The notes under the pieces: model-generated
What the model saw: the letters and a program-made list of their open reading frames with translations, nothing else
Database searches by the model: none
What the model was told of the DNA's origin: nothing
Shown: positions 52,645 to 61,389 of the stretch, in pieces
Layout of the letters: each line of letters begins with the position of its first letter
Position numbering within the stretch: position 1 is the first letter of the stretch
Made by a program: the position numbers and the translations under genes
DNA from: Chryseobacterium paludis
Lineage (GTDB): Bacteria; Bacteroidota; Bacteroidia; Flavobacteriales; Weeksellaceae
Reading direction: 5' to 3'
DNA length: 64,000 nucleotides
NCBI RefSeq assembly: GCF_025403485.1
Contig: NZ_CP099966.1
Span: 1,674,001-1,738,000 of the forward strand

Positions 52645-55503
52645 TTACATATAAGCTTCAATAGGCTCACAAGTACATACTAAGTTTCTATCTCCGTAAG
52701 CTTCGTCTACTCTGGAAACAGAAGCAAAGAATTTGTGATCTCTTACCCAATCCAATGGATAAGCTGCTTTTTCTCTGCTGTATGGTTTATCCCAGGAATC
52801 TGAGATGACCAACTGCTCTGTGTGTGGGGCATTTTTCAGTACATTATTTGCCTGATCTACTTCGCCGTTAGCAATCTCATCAATTTCTTTTTTGATCGCA
52901 ATTAACGCTTCCGCAAAACGATCGATCTCTGATTTGCTTTCAGACTCTGTAGGCTCAATCATCAATGTTCCTGCAACAGGGAAAGAAACAGTAGGGGCAT
53001 GGAAACCGTAGTCCATTAATCTCTTCGCCACATCAGCCACTTCAATTCCTAATGATTTGAACTGACGGAAATCTACGATACATTCGTGAGCTACTTTTCC
53101 GTTTTCGTTTGAATATAAAATCGGGAAGTGTTCCGCTAAAATTTCTTTTAAATAGTTAGCATTTAAGATCGCATGCTCTGTCGCTTTTTTCAACCCTGAT
53201 GTTCCAAGCATTTTAATGTATGCATAAGAAATATTCAAGATCAGTCCTGAACCGTAAGGAGCTGCAGAAATTCCATCAATAGCTTCTTTAGATCCTATTT
53301 TAATGTTAGCATTAGTAGGCAAGAAAGGCACTAAATGTTTAGCAACACATATTGGTCCAACTCCAGGTCCTCCACCTCCGTGAGGAATTGCAAAAGTTTT
53401 ATGAAGATTTAAGTGACAAACGTCAGCTCCAATGTTTCCAGGACTTGTGTATCCTACCTGAGCATTCATGTTGGCACCATCCATATATACCTGTCCACCA
53501 TGTTCGTGGATCAGTTTGGTAATTTCTTTAATATTAGCATCAAAGAATCCGTAAGTAGAAGGATAGGTAATCATCACTGCGGATAAATTCGCTGAATTAG
53601 CTTCAGTTTTAGCCTTTAGATCTTCGAAATCAATCTCCCCGCTTTCAAGGTTTTTAACAACAACGATCTTCATTCCAGCCATTGCTGCAGAAGCAGGATT
53701 TGTTCCATGTGCAGATTGAGGAATCAGCACTACATTTCTATGACCTTCACCTCTTGAAATATGATATTCTCTGATTACCATTAAACCTGCATATTCCCCT
53801 TGAGCACCAGAGTTTGGCTGAAGAGAAGTTCCGGCAAAACCAGTAATCTCAGCTAAATCTTTTTCCAGCTCACGGATCATTTCCTGATATCCCCCAGCTT
53901 GGTCAACCGGTACAAATGGGTGAACACTTCCCCAATTATCCCAAGAAAGTGGCAACATTTGAGTGGCAGCATTCAGTTTCATTGTACAAGAACCCAAAGA
54001 GATCATTGAATGTGTTAATGATAAATCTTTTCTTTCCAGACGTTTGATGTAACGCATCAATTCTGTTTCCGTATGGTATTTATTGAATACTTCTTCCGTA
54101 AGAATTTCATCTTTTCTTAAATTCTCTTCAGGAATACTGTAGCCTTCTTTTATTTCTAATTTAAAAGTCTGCTTATCTTTAAACTGAGCGAAAGAAGCCA
54201 TTAGTATATTCAACTTTTCTAATGTTGTACTTTCATTGATCGCGATACTTACAACCCCTTCTGTAAAATAGTTCAGATTAAGTTTATGATCAAGCATCAT
54301 TCTTGATAACCTTCCTTTTTCATCTTCGCTCATCGCAATCTTTACAGTATCAAAGATCGGTTCTTCAACAGTCTGATATCCTAAAGCTTTAAGACCACCT
54401 TTCAAAGCATTTGCTTTAAAGTGAATCTGATCGGCAATATAATTCAATCCTTTTGGACCATGATAAACGGCATACATTCCAGCCATTACTGCTAAAAGTA
54501 CCTGAGCTGTACAAATATTTGAAGTTGCTCTTTCTCTCTTAATATGCTGCTCTCTTGTTTGTAAAGCCATTCTTAATGCACGTCTTCCGTACATATCCTG
54601 AGAAACTCCAATGATTCTTCCTGGAATATCTCTCTTATAATCCTCTTTACAAGAGAAGAAAGCTGCATGAGGTCCTCCATAACCCAACGGAATACCAAAT
54701 CTCTGTGAAGTTCCAACCGCACAATCTGCTCCCATTGAAGCAGGAGATTTTAATTTTACTAAAGCCATAGGATCACAAGCTAAAGCAACCTGAAGATCGA
54801 ATTTTTTATATTCTACGATATCTTCAGTATAGTCAAGAACAATTCCATTCTTTCCAGGGTATTGTAATAAAACTCCATAGTAAGATTCATCAAACTGATG
54901 GGTTTTATGATCTCCTTCTACGATTTCTATTTCTAAACCTTCCGCCTTTGTCTTTAGTACCGAAACAGTCTGAGGTAAAACAAGATCAGATACGAAAAAT
55001 TTATTTGCATTTACTTTTTTCTGATCTTTCGTTCTGTTATTGAAGAACATATGCATTGCTTCTGCTGCTGCCGTAGATTCATCCAATAACGAAGCGTTGG
55101 CTAATGCAAATCCTGTAAGATCACATACTACAGTCTGATAGTTCAATAATGCTTCCAATCTCCCTTGAGCAATCTCTGCCTGGTAAGGTGTATAAGCAGT
55201 GTACCAACTTGGATTTTCAAAAATATTTCTCTGAATCGCCGATGGTAAAAGCGTATTATGGTATCCAAAACCAATATAGCTTGTATAATCAGTATTTTTA
55301 GAAGCCAATTCTTTTGAATGAATGAGCATCTGATATTCTGAAAGCGGTTCTGAGATATCAAGGTCTTTTTCTAAACGGATAGAAGAAGGAATGGTTTGAG
55401 AAATTAACTCTTCGATACTTGAAACGCCGACTCTTTCTAACATCGCCTGTTTATCGGCTTCATTAATAGAAATGTGACGGCTCACAAACTGTTCTGTATT
55501 CAT
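52645..55503 (-). CDS. gcvP: Glycine dehydrogenase (decarboxylating), P protein
   Basis: The 952-residue homodimeric-type P protein of the glycine cleavage system uses PLP to decarboxylate glycine and passes the aminomethyl group to the H protein. Both halves are present in one chain. The N-terminal half has FVSRHISINEADKQAMLERV and YHNTLLPSAIQRNIFENP. The C-terminal half has TCTMKLNAATQMLPLSWDNW and the PLP-lysine loop CHLNLHKTFAIPHGGGGPG. The length is normal for the single-chain form. gcvT and gcvH are not in the window, as is usual in Bacteroidota. No glycine riboswitch was recognised upstream. Confidence 0.97.
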   Translation of the reverse strand: MNTEQFVSRHISINEADKQAMLERVGVSSIEELISQTIPSSIRLEKDLDISEPLSEYQMLIHSKELASKNTDYTSYIGFGYHNTLLPSAIQRNIFENPSWYTAYTPYQAEIAQGRLEALLNYQTVVCDLTGFALANASLLDESTAAAEAMHMFFNNRTKDQKKVNANKFFVSDLVLPQTVSVLKTKAEGLEIEIVEGDHKTHQFDESYYGVLLQYPGKNGIVLDYTEDIVEYKKFDLQVALACDPMALVKLKSPASMGADCAVGTSQRFGIPLGYGGPHAAFFSCKEDYKRDIPGRIIGVSQDMYGRRALRMALQTREQHIKRERATSNICTAQVLLAVMAGMYAVYHGPKGLNYIADQIHFKANALKGGLKALGYQTVEEPIFDTVKIAMSEDEKGRLSRMMLDHKLNLNYFTEGVVSIAINESTTLEKLNILMASFAQFKDKQTFKLEIKEGYSIPEENLRKDEILTEEVFNKYHTETELMRYIKRLERKDLSLTHSMISLGSCTMKLNAATQMLPLSWDNWGSVHPFVPVDQAGGYQEMIRELEKDLAEITGFAGTSLQPNSGAQGEYAGLMVIREYHISRGEGHRNVVLIPQSAHGTNPASAAMAGMKIVVVKNLESGEIDFEDLKAKTEANSANLSAVMITYPSTYGFFDANIKEITKLIHEHGGQVYMDGANMNAQVGYTSPGNIGADVCHLNLHKTFAIPHGGGGPGVGPICVAKHLVPFLPTNANIKIGSKEAIDGISAAPYGSGLILNISYAYIKMLGTSGLKKATEHAILNANYLKEILAEHFPILYSNENGKVAHECIVDFRQFKSLGIEVADVAKRLMDYGFHAPTVSFPVAGTLMIEPTESESKSEIDRFAEALIAIKKEIDEIANGEVDQANNVLKNAPHTEQLVISDSWDKPYSREKAAYPLDWVRDHKFFASVSRVDEAYGDRNLVCTCEPIEAYM

Positions 55504-55819
55504 TTTTTTTATTAGATTTTGTTTGTAAAAAAGATGGGTAAAATTACATTTTTTTAGGGGATTTCACAACAGTCAAAAATAAGTGATGGATATTGATAAT
55601 TACTATTGATTAATAAACGAGTGTTTAATAAAATCAATTCAGAAAATGATAATAGTTGAAAATTTTAATTTGTCATATTTATTTTAAAGCTTCAACACAC
55701 TTTATGAAAAAGGTATAAATCCCATGATTAAACAATAAGAACAACATGCTGATTTTCAGGGTTGATATTTTTATGAAATTTTATTAATTATATTTATTCT
55801 AAATTAATATATTTGCAGC
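55504..55819. other. Divergent intergenic region gcvP / small Cys-rich gene
   Basis: The 316 bp are AT-rich with no supported coding frame and no riboswitch-like stem array. It holds the gcvP promoter near its left end and the -7 box at 55808 at its right end. Confidence 0.45.
55808..55815 (+). promoter_or_regulatory. Bacteroidota -7 box (TATATTTG) immediately before the Cys-rich ORF
   Basis: A perfect TAnnTTTG ends only 4 bases before the ATG at 55820 and 10 bases before the second ATG at 55826. The transcript would start at about the first ATG, so the message may be leaderless. Confidence 0.6.
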
Positions 55820-55972
55820 ATGAATATGATTACCCCTTTTAAAGTACCGCCTCTAACTCCTGTTTATGCCTTCAATAATGAAGATATGTATTGCGAAAAA
55901 AAATCTTGCTGCAAGAAATTTAAGAAAGGAAAAAGATGTAAAAAATGTCCGGGAAGGAAAAAAATGGCTTAA
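55820..55972 (+). CDS. 50-residue Cys/Lys-rich small protein
   Basis: The frame of 50 codons reads MNMITPFKVPPLTPVYAFNN then EDMYCEKKSCCKKFKKGKRC and KKCPGRKKMA. It has five Cys in the last 26 residues (CEKKSCC, then CKKC) in a lysine-rich stretch, which suggests a zinc- or RNA-binding knuckle. No signal peptide is present. The ATG at 55820 is so close to the -7 box that the mRNA may be leaderless, and the ATG at 55826 is an alternative start. It ends 1 bp before the convergent DnaJ stop. The function is unknown. Confidence 0.6.
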   Translation: MNMITPFKVPPLTPVYAFNNEDMYCEKKSCCKKFKKGKRCKKCPGRKKMA

Positions 55973-55973
55973 T

Positions 55974-56621
55974 CTAGTTGAAACTTTTTATTAAGAAATA
56001 AAGAGCAACTGCCAAAAGTATTATTGCCGCTAAAATTTGTATGATTTTTGGCTGCCCTTTTGGATTTGTTACTGTTCGTGGTTGGGCTTTAAATAAGTCT
56101 TCCGCTCCACTTCTGAACTTCTCCGTATTATTTTCAAATACTTCTGTAATTGTTATTCCCTGAACAACCGTTTTATGTAATAATGAATTCGTTGCATGAA
56201 GCAAAAGCTGAAATTTACCGTCTTTAAATTCTGTGATTTTAAAAACCCTCTCACCATAAGCTTTCTCTAATCCAAAAGGAAGCACTTTTACAACATCAGC
56301 ATTGGCTGTCTGCCAGTTTATAATGATCTCTTCCCCTTTTTTCGCATGAATCTTATTCGATGTAAAAGTTTTGATAGCCGGTGGAATATTATATCTGAAA
56401 CTTTTTTGATGATTTTCTAAATTCTGATCATAAGTTCCTCTCCTGGCTGAATCACTTAATGTTTCATAAGCTTCCTGAATTTCACGAAAACGATCTGCAA
56501 AAAAATCGTCGTTCTCATTTTTATCAGGGTGATACTTTAAAGACAATTTTCTATAGGCTTTTTTGATGTCTTCTTCTGAAGCATCCTGAGAAATACCGAG
56601 AAAATAATAGTAATCTTTCAT
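55974..56621 (-). CDS. DnaJ-domain membrane-anchored protein
   Basis: The 215-residue protein opens with a J domain: [36 protein letters not shown] (HPD motif 31-33) and [21 protein letters not shown] middle beta-rich region follows ([18 protein letters not shown], then [17 protein letters not shown]). One C-terminal membrane helix closes it ([19 protein letters not shown]). It lacks the Gly/Phe and zinc-finger parts of full DnaJ, so it is a tail-anchored co-chaperone that recruits DnaK to the membrane. It is a single gene. Confidence 0.9.
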   Translation of the reverse strand: MKDYYYFLGISQDASEEDIKKAYRKLSLKYHPDKNENDDFFADRFREIQEAYETLSDSARRGTYDQNLENHQKSFRYNIPPAIKTFTSNKIHAKKGEEIIINWQTANADVVKVLPFGLEKAYGERVFKITEFKDGKFQLLLHATNSLLHKTVVQGITITEVFENNTEKFRSGAEDLFKAQPRTVTNPKGQPKIIQILAAIILLAVALYFLIKSFN

Positions 56622-56882
56622 GTAGAATGATACAAAAATAAGAATTTATTTCTCTAAATGCACTTAAAGAATATACGATTTTTGTCATTGCAAATTGAGT
56701 GATCATCTCTCATATATAACCGAAACCCCTCATAATTCTTTTTTAGGTCTCGCAGATTTCGCTTCTTTGACGGCTGATTGAGAATAAAATACGATCTATA
56801 GGATCTTCTTTTATGATTTTAATTTGCAAGAGAGAGAAGCATTTCAGTCTACCAGCTTCAAATATTCTCAGATCATCTACAT
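56622..56882. other. Intergenic region, no convincing gene
   Basis: About 260 bp hold only a short minus-strand frame that also runs through the terminator hairpin below, so I do not accept it. The stretch at 56740-56780 (CTCGCAGATTTCGC and neighbours) resembles short intergenic repeats I have seen in flavobacteria. That is from memory only. Confidence 0.4.
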
Positions 56883-56925
56883 AAAAAATTACGACGCGGG
56901 AAGCTATGCTTCCCGCGCCGTAATT
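56883..56925 (-). terminator. GC-rich terminator after the 85-residue gene
   Basis: CGCGGGAAGC at 56895-56904 pairs with GCTTCCCGCG at 56908-56917, the outer TTACG pairs with CGTAA across one mismatch, and a T run follows in the minus direction. Confidence 0.85.
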
Positions 56926-56951
56926 AAACAATTTCAATTTAGTTATAGTGA

Positions 56952-57209
56952 TTAAGCTTCTGCAGCCTCACTTCTTCTATGACATCTTGATTTGAATTCT
57001 TTTTTGAATTTACCTTTCAATTCTTCATATTGTTCTTCATTCATTTCTCTGATTTTATCTGCAAGACCAAAAGGTGATCTTTCTTTAATTCCATATTCAT
57101 CAAAAATACCTCTGATAAATCTTTTTCTTTCTGCCATTTTTTTAACAGCTAATGCTACGCCTACAACGGCTAGTGCTCCTAGTGCACCTTTTAATACTGA
57201 ATTTTTCAT
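56952..57209 (-). CDS. Hypothetical small membrane protein
   Basis: The 85-residue protein has an N-terminal hydrophobic helix (MKNSVLKGALGALAVVGVAL) followed by basic KKMAERKRFIRGIFDEYG, then a predicted coiled or helical Glu/Lys-rich tail (IREMNEEQYEELKGKFKKEF). The single N-terminal helix may be a signal anchor. The family is not recognised. It is the third gene of a run with the sigma factor at 57661 and the 113-residue membrane protein at 57301. Confidence 0.65.
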   Translation of the reverse strand: MKNSVLKGALGALAVVGVALAVKKMAERKRFIRGIFDEYGIKERSPFGLADKIREMNEEQYEELKGKFKKEFKSRCHRRSEAAEA

Positions 57210-57300
57210 TTTTTCAAAATTTTAAATTTTACTACTTCTTGTTTTTTATATAGACGAATGAATTCTAATTTTACTTTACTACTTCTTTAAAAACTTCAAA

Positions 57301-57642
57301 TTATTCGTTATTTCTGTTGTGTCTGTTGAAGAATCCGCTTTCGCATTTACTTCTCCACACCTCTTTGAACTTTTCTCTTTCTTCGGGAGATAAGTGTTGC
57401 ATTCTTTCCCTCATCTTTCTTTCCTTAAAATCTCTCATTCCTTTTCCAAAGTGGAAACCTCCGAAAAGAATTTTGCTTAAGATCAATACTCCCATTGCCT
57501 GCCAATAGGTAATTGATTTTACGCCTAAAATTTCAGGAAGAAGGCAATTCCATAGCGACATGACAATCCATGTAACGGCTAATAAAATCAATGGTGGACA
57601 TAGAATTAAAAAAATCCAACCTTTTTTGTGTTTATGATTCAT
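57301..57642 (-). CDS. Hypothetical membrane protein in the sigma-factor operon
   Basis: The 113-residue protein has two hydrophobic segments (GWIFLILCPPLILLAVTWIV with MSLW and QAMGVLILSKILFGGFHF) followed by a charged, Met/Arg-rich helix with MRERMQHLSPEEREKFKEVW and RSKCESGFFNRHN. The LSPEEREKFKE motif is like the heavy-metal-sensor Spy/CpxP LTxxQ type but is too short to assign. It is 18 bp after the ECF sigma factor, in the place where an anti-sigma factor is often found, though it lacks a zinc anti-sigma motif. Confidence 0.65.
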   Translation of the reverse strand: MNHKHKKGWIFLILCPPLILLAVTWIVMSLWNCLLPEILGVKSITYWQAMGVLILSKILFGGFHFGKGMRDFKERKMRERMQHLSPEEREKFKEVWRSKCESGFFNRHNRNNE

Positions 57643-57660
57643 AATATCTTCTTTCTATTT

Positions 57661-58260
57661 CTAACTGTTTAAATCTTCGTATAATGCTCTCAATCTGTTT
57701 CTCAGATGTTTCACCGCATAATTTTTCCTGCTGATAATGGTCTTTATATTTTCACCTTGTTCATCAGCTATTTCCTGGAGGGTCTTATCGTTCAGTTCAT
57801 TTTCCATGTAGACCAGTTTTTGCTTTTCAGGAAGTTCTTCTAAAGCTTCAAATAACTTCTTCCAGATTTCATCCTGAAACATTTTAACTTCAGGTCCCGC
57901 ACTGTCATCCATCAATAAAATATCTTTGATAGAAAAATCACCATCCTCATCTTCATATACAAAATCTTCAAGATTTTCTGTTTTCTTTTTGCGATAACGG
58001 TCGGTAATTTTATTGGCAGTAACCCTGTACAACCAACCCCCAACATTTACAATCTCAGAAAGATTGGTAATGTTACTAAACTGATACCAGACCTCCTGCA
58101 GAATATCTTCCGCATCTTCCGTGTTTTTCACTTTCGGACGAATGAAAGACATCAGTTTTCCTCCGTAGCTTGAAACGGTTTGCGAGATGATGTTTTCTTT
58201 CTCTTTCTGTGGCATTGTTATTTTTTCGACAACCTCCATACTAACATGACGATTGTACAT
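57661..58260 (-). CDS. ECF-type RNA polymerase sigma factor
   Basis: The 199-residue protein has region 2 (NTEDAEDILQEVWYQFSN, VGGWLYRVTANKITDRYRKK) and region 4 (ALEELPEKQKLVYMENELN, KTLQEIADEQGENIKTIISR, KNYAVKHLRNRLRALYEDL), with a variable acidic linker between. This is the usual ECF sigma-70 form. Starts at residues 8 or 16 are possible. It heads a three-gene run with two small membrane proteins. A 7-of-8 match to the -7 box lies about 40 bases upstream on the minus strand. Its regulon is unknown. Confidence 0.93.
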   Translation of the reverse strand: MYNRHVSMEVVEKITMPQKEKENIISQTVSSYGGKLMSFIRPKVKNTEDAEDILQEVWYQFSNITNLSEIVNVGGWLYRVTANKITDRYRKKKTENLEDFVYEDEDGDFSIKDILLMDDSAGPEVKMFQDEIWKKLFEALEELPEKQKLVYMENELNDKTLQEIADEQGENIKTIISRKNYAVKHLRNRLRALYEDLNS

Positions 58261-58357
58261 TTTGTTTTACTTTAATAAATTTAAAATATTTTTTATCAAA
58301 TATTCACTTTTCTTTTGTTAATCGTATTTTGACAGTCTGAAAAAAATAATATTTATA

Positions 58358-58562
58358 AGGAGCTTAATCCCGCTATCCGCTCATACTCCTCGCTCCATCC
58401 TTTGCCTGACTCTTGCTGTGGGGTAACCGCTACTATCGGGGCTATTGATCCGTCATTACGAGTAAAGCGAAGCAATCTTTTATTAACAGATCTGCTATAA
58501 GACGAGATTCTAAAGTACACTTGTGAACTACGTTCGCAGACCTTCAGCCTGTGCTCGGAATG
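58358..58562. repeat. GC-rich intergenic element resembling a dispersed repeat
   Basis: A block of about 200 bp is far richer in G+C than the surrounding DNA, with no coding frame. Segments such as GGAGCTTAATCCCGCTATCC (58359-58378), GTGGGGTAACCGCTACTATC and GTCATTACGAGTAAAGCGAAG (from 58452) look like short dispersed repeats I associate with flavobacterial genomes. Only one copy is visible in this window, so the repeat nature is inferred from memory. Confidence 0.5.
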
Positions 58563-58587
58563 AAAAATTCAGCTTTCAGTAACAAAC

Positions 58588-58624
58588 AAAAAGAACGGAA
58601 AGCAAAATGCTTTCCGTTCTTTTA
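58588..58624 (-). terminator. Rho-independent terminator after the S9 peptidase
   Basis: AAGAACGGAAAGCA and TGCTTTCCGTTCTT pair perfectly with a short A loop; A and T runs flank it, so it can work in both directions. It follows the S9 peptidase stop. Confidence 0.88.
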
Positions 58625-58641
58625 TAAAAATTGTATCAGTC

Positions 58642-60651
58642 TTATTTACTTTTATTAAAATTCTCAGCAAAAAATCCTAACATATATTTGTAGAGTTCAA
58701 GTCTGTTCGGCTCCTTTCCAAAGCCATGACCTTCGTCGTATTTTACCATATAGGGTGTTTCAAAACCTTTGGCACGCATTGCTTTTACAATCTGATCGGA
58801 TTCATTGATGTTCACTCGTGGATCATTAGCTCCTTGTACAACAAAAAGAGGTTTTTTGATCTTATCGATCTGAAATACCGGAGAAACCTCTCTGGCAATT
58901 TTTGCCTCTTCAGGATTATCCAGATCATACCATATCTGTTTCGTCATTTCTTTATATGGCTTCCAGTATTCAGGGAATGAATCAAAGAATGTAAAGATAT
59001 TGGAAACTCCAACATAATCTACACCACAGGTATATAAATCTGGAGTTTTAATCAGCCCCATTAATGTAGCATAGCCACCGTGGCTTCCTCCGTAGATGGC
59101 AATTTTATCCTTATCCACCCATCCTTGCTGGATTGCATATTTTACTCCATCTTCCACATCATCCATTGCTTTTCTCCCTATTTGCTTATAACCTGCTTTC
59201 TGGAACTCCTTTCCATATCCCCCTGAAATTCTAAAATTCACCTGTAAGGTCGCATATCCTCTACTGGCAAACAATTGTGTTTCAGGATTAAAGCCCCAAT
59301 CATCTCTAATACCTTGTGGCCCTCCATGAGGATTTACTACTAAAGGAACTTTTTTCCCTTCCAAAGCAGCTTTTGGCAATGTGATATATCCATAGATAGT
59401 CAACCCATCTCTGCTTTTGAATTCAATGGGCCTCATTTCTGCCATATCCTCTTCCTTCAATTGAGGCATCAGATTATAAAGAAGCTTTGTCTGCTTGGTT
59501 TTGGAATCATACTCGTAATAGGTTCCATATAGCTTATCACTTCCAACTACGACCAAAAGTTTATCATTATTATCATCTGATGAAACAACACCAAATTCTT
59601 TATCTCCAAACTGAGATTTTAGTTGAGCATCAATTTCTGTGTAGAATTTACTTACCGGAACAGTTTCACTTTTCACTCCGTTATAACTGATATAATCCAG
59701 TTCATAATTTCTGTTTTTACCGGCAGTACGTATTGAACTTACATCATAAACAGGATTAGAATATACATCTTTAATCGCTTCATTTTTCTTTAAGTCATAT
59801 AAAACAATTTTTGCTTTATCACTGTCCAGATTTGTCACAACATAAGCCTCATCTTTATTCTTAGAATGATCATTGAAATCTATAATACTAAATGTATCAG
59901 ACCAGTCCGTTGATTTAATGAGATTGAATTTCCCTGTCTTCAGATCTTTATAATAAGTCTTTGTAATCAATCCATTTTCAAGAACAATATATCCTCTTAA
60001 ATCCCCATCTTTATCAAAGATATAATCATCAATAGGACTATTAACATCTTTATTTTCATACAGCTGAATCATTTCACCTGTAACGAAGTTTATTTTGTAC
60101 GGTTCGAAGATCTGTTTGTTATTTTTATTCATTGTGACAACGACAAAATCGGTATCCTTTATCAATTTTACGGACCCCAGTGTTACTCCATCAAATGGAG
60201 TAAGGTCCTTGAGATTACTTCCATCAACATCCGCCGCATACAAATGAAGATTCTCATTTCCCCCTTTATCCTGAGTGAAAAACAAACGCTTTTTATTCAA
60301 CCATCCATAGCTTTTTACAAGATCTTCCTTCTCTTCGATCGCTTGGGTAACTTTTCCGGTTTTTAAATCTTTTACATAGACATGATTCTTACTGTCTTTA
60401 TCTTTTTCTTTATAAGAAAGAAAATTTCCGTCTGGTGAGATTTTAAATTGTGAAGCTTTTGGCCTGGCAAAATAGTCTTCAACTTTGTATTTAAAATTTC
60501 CTGTGTCATAAGAAATAAGTTTCTCAAGACTGGCTTTGGTAGATGGTAGGGTAGCATCACCGGGTAACTTAGTGGTCGTGTTTTGTGCATTCATCATAAT
60601 CGTTGAGAGAGCAACCTGAGCGGTTACTATAATTTTAGTTTTTATGTTCAT
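58642..60651 (-). CDS. S9-family peptidase (prolyl oligopeptidase/acylaminoacyl-peptidase type)
   Basis: The 669-residue protein has an N-terminal signal (MNIKTKIIVTAQVALSTIMM with NAQ), a beta-propeller to about 400 (FKISPDGNFLSYKEKDKDSK and later blades), and a C-terminal alpha/beta-hydrolase with the nucleophile in IAIYGGSHGGYATLMGL (S523), Asp in GANDPRVN (D610) and His in DEGHGFG (H642). The family cleaves short peptides from the amino end or at Pro. Its periplasmic signal suggests peptide digestion outside the cytosol. It is a single gene with its own terminator. Confidence 0.93.
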   Translation of the reverse strand: MNIKTKIIVTAQVALSTIMMNAQNTTTKLPGDATLPSTKASLEKLISYDTGNFKYKVEDYFARPKASQFKISPDGNFLSYKEKDKDSKNHVYVKDLKTGKVTQAIEEKEDLVKSYGWLNKKRLFFTQDKGGNENLHLYAADVDGSNLKDLTPFDGVTLGSVKLIKDTDFVVVTMNKNNKQIFEPYKINFVTGEMIQLYENKDVNSPIDDYIFDKDGDLRGYIVLENGLITKTYYKDLKTGKFNLIKSTDWSDTFSIIDFNDHSKNKDEAYVVTNLDSDKAKIVLYDLKKNEAIKDVYSNPVYDVSSIRTAGKNRNYELDYISYNGVKSETVPVSKFYTEIDAQLKSQFGDKEFGVVSSDDNNDKLLVVVGSDKLYGTYYEYDSKTKQTKLLYNLMPQLKEEDMAEMRPIEFKSRDGLTIYGYITLPKAALEGKKVPLVVNPHGGPQGIRDDWGFNPETQLFASRGYATLQVNFRISGGYGKEFQKAGYKQIGRKAMDDVEDGVKYAIQQGWVDKDKIAIYGGSHGGYATLMGLIKTPDLYTCGVDYVGVSNIFTFFDSFPEYWKPYKEMTKQIWYDLDNPEEAKIAREVSPVFQIDKIKKPLFVVQGANDPRVNINESDQIVKAMRAKGFETPYMVKYDEGHGFGKEPNRLELYKYMLGFFAENFNKSK

Positions 60652-60750
60652 GACTTGTGATTTGGAGTGAATTAAAACGTAGCAAAAAAAATGCTTTCTA
60701 TATTAGACGTTTAATCACCCTTAAATGTTACATTTTTCTCTCTTCAATGT

Positions 60751-60788
60751 GAAAAAAAAGCACGAAAAGTAAATTCCGTGCTTTTTAT
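60751..60788 (-). terminator. Rho-independent terminator after DoxX
   Basis: AAAAAGCACG at 60755-60764 pairs with CGTGCTTTTT at 60777-60786, with A and T runs. Confidence 0.85.
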
Positions 60789-60804
60789 ATGAAAAAATAT
60801 TCTT

Positions 60805-61263
60805 TTAATGTAAATAAATTCCAAAATACCAGGTCCATAAAATAAGTATAACCTGCATTGGGAGCCTTTCTTTATATAAATAAGCCATTCCTGGGCCTGT
60901 ATAATCTCCCTTAAAAATATTGACTTTTTTCTTTGATGAATTGATGTTGGCAATAAAAACCATAACAAAAAAAACAATCAACAAAACAGCTGTGGTCTCA
61001 CGTATTGATGGAATCATCAATCCAATTCCAGCCGCAATTTCAATAATTCCCGTAATGTATACCCAAAACATTTTGGCAGGAATAAAATCGGGGATCATCA
61101 TGGCCATTCCTTTTTGAAATTTAAAATGGGCAAAACCTGTAAACAGAATAAATACTGCCATTCCCAAATTTCCAGAAAATAAAAAATTCCAGCTTCCCTG
61201 AAACAGTTTTGTACCTAGCAAAGCCAGAATGAATGTGGCAAAAAGGATTGTTAATAATTTCAT
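60805..61263 (-). CDS. DoxX-like membrane protein
   Basis: The 152-residue protein has four hydrophobic helices: MKLLTILFATFILALLGTKL, GNLGMAVFILFTGFAHF, WVYITGIIEIAAGIGLMIP and TTAVLLIVFFVMVFIANI, with MMIPDFIPAKMFWVYITGIIE typical of the DoxX/DoxD group. It probably is a quinone-linked or structural membrane protein; the function is not assigned in the family. It stands alone and is followed by a terminator. Confidence 0.85.
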   Translation of the reverse strand: MKLLTILFATFILALLGTKLFQGSWNFLFSGNLGMAVFILFTGFAHFKFQKGMAMMIPDFIPAKMFWVYITGIIEIAAGIGLMIPSIRETTAVLLIVFFVMVFIANINSSKKKVNIFKGDYTGPGMAYLYKERLPMQVILILWTWYFGIYLH

Positions 61264-61389
61264 GTGTTATTTTTATCTCTCGAAGATGATACAAATTTCG
61301 CAAATGATTGCAATTAGTTCAATGCTAAAATTATAACAAAATTGTGCGTCAACTATAAAATCTGCTCAATAATATTATTTAGCTCACAG

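Larger units (their letters stand above)
58261..58641. other. Intergenic region with GC-rich repeat and terminator
   Basis: The 381 bp hold the sigma-factor promoter at the left, the GC-rich element at 58358 and the terminator at 58588. I see no gene. Confidence 0.5.

Noticed and set aside
55504..55819. Glycine riboswitch upstream of gcvP
   Set aside because: The region is AT-rich without the paired stems and conserved G-rich core of the glycine aptamer.
56743..56937. 64-codon minus-strand frame between DnaJ and the 85-residue gene
   Set aside because: It runs through a strong terminator hairpin, has no leader signal and no recognisable domain.
57226..57290. Two copies of ACTACTTCTT upstream of the 85-residue gene
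   Set aside because: The copies are short, in AT-rich sequence, and have no spacing or symmetry that suggests a site.
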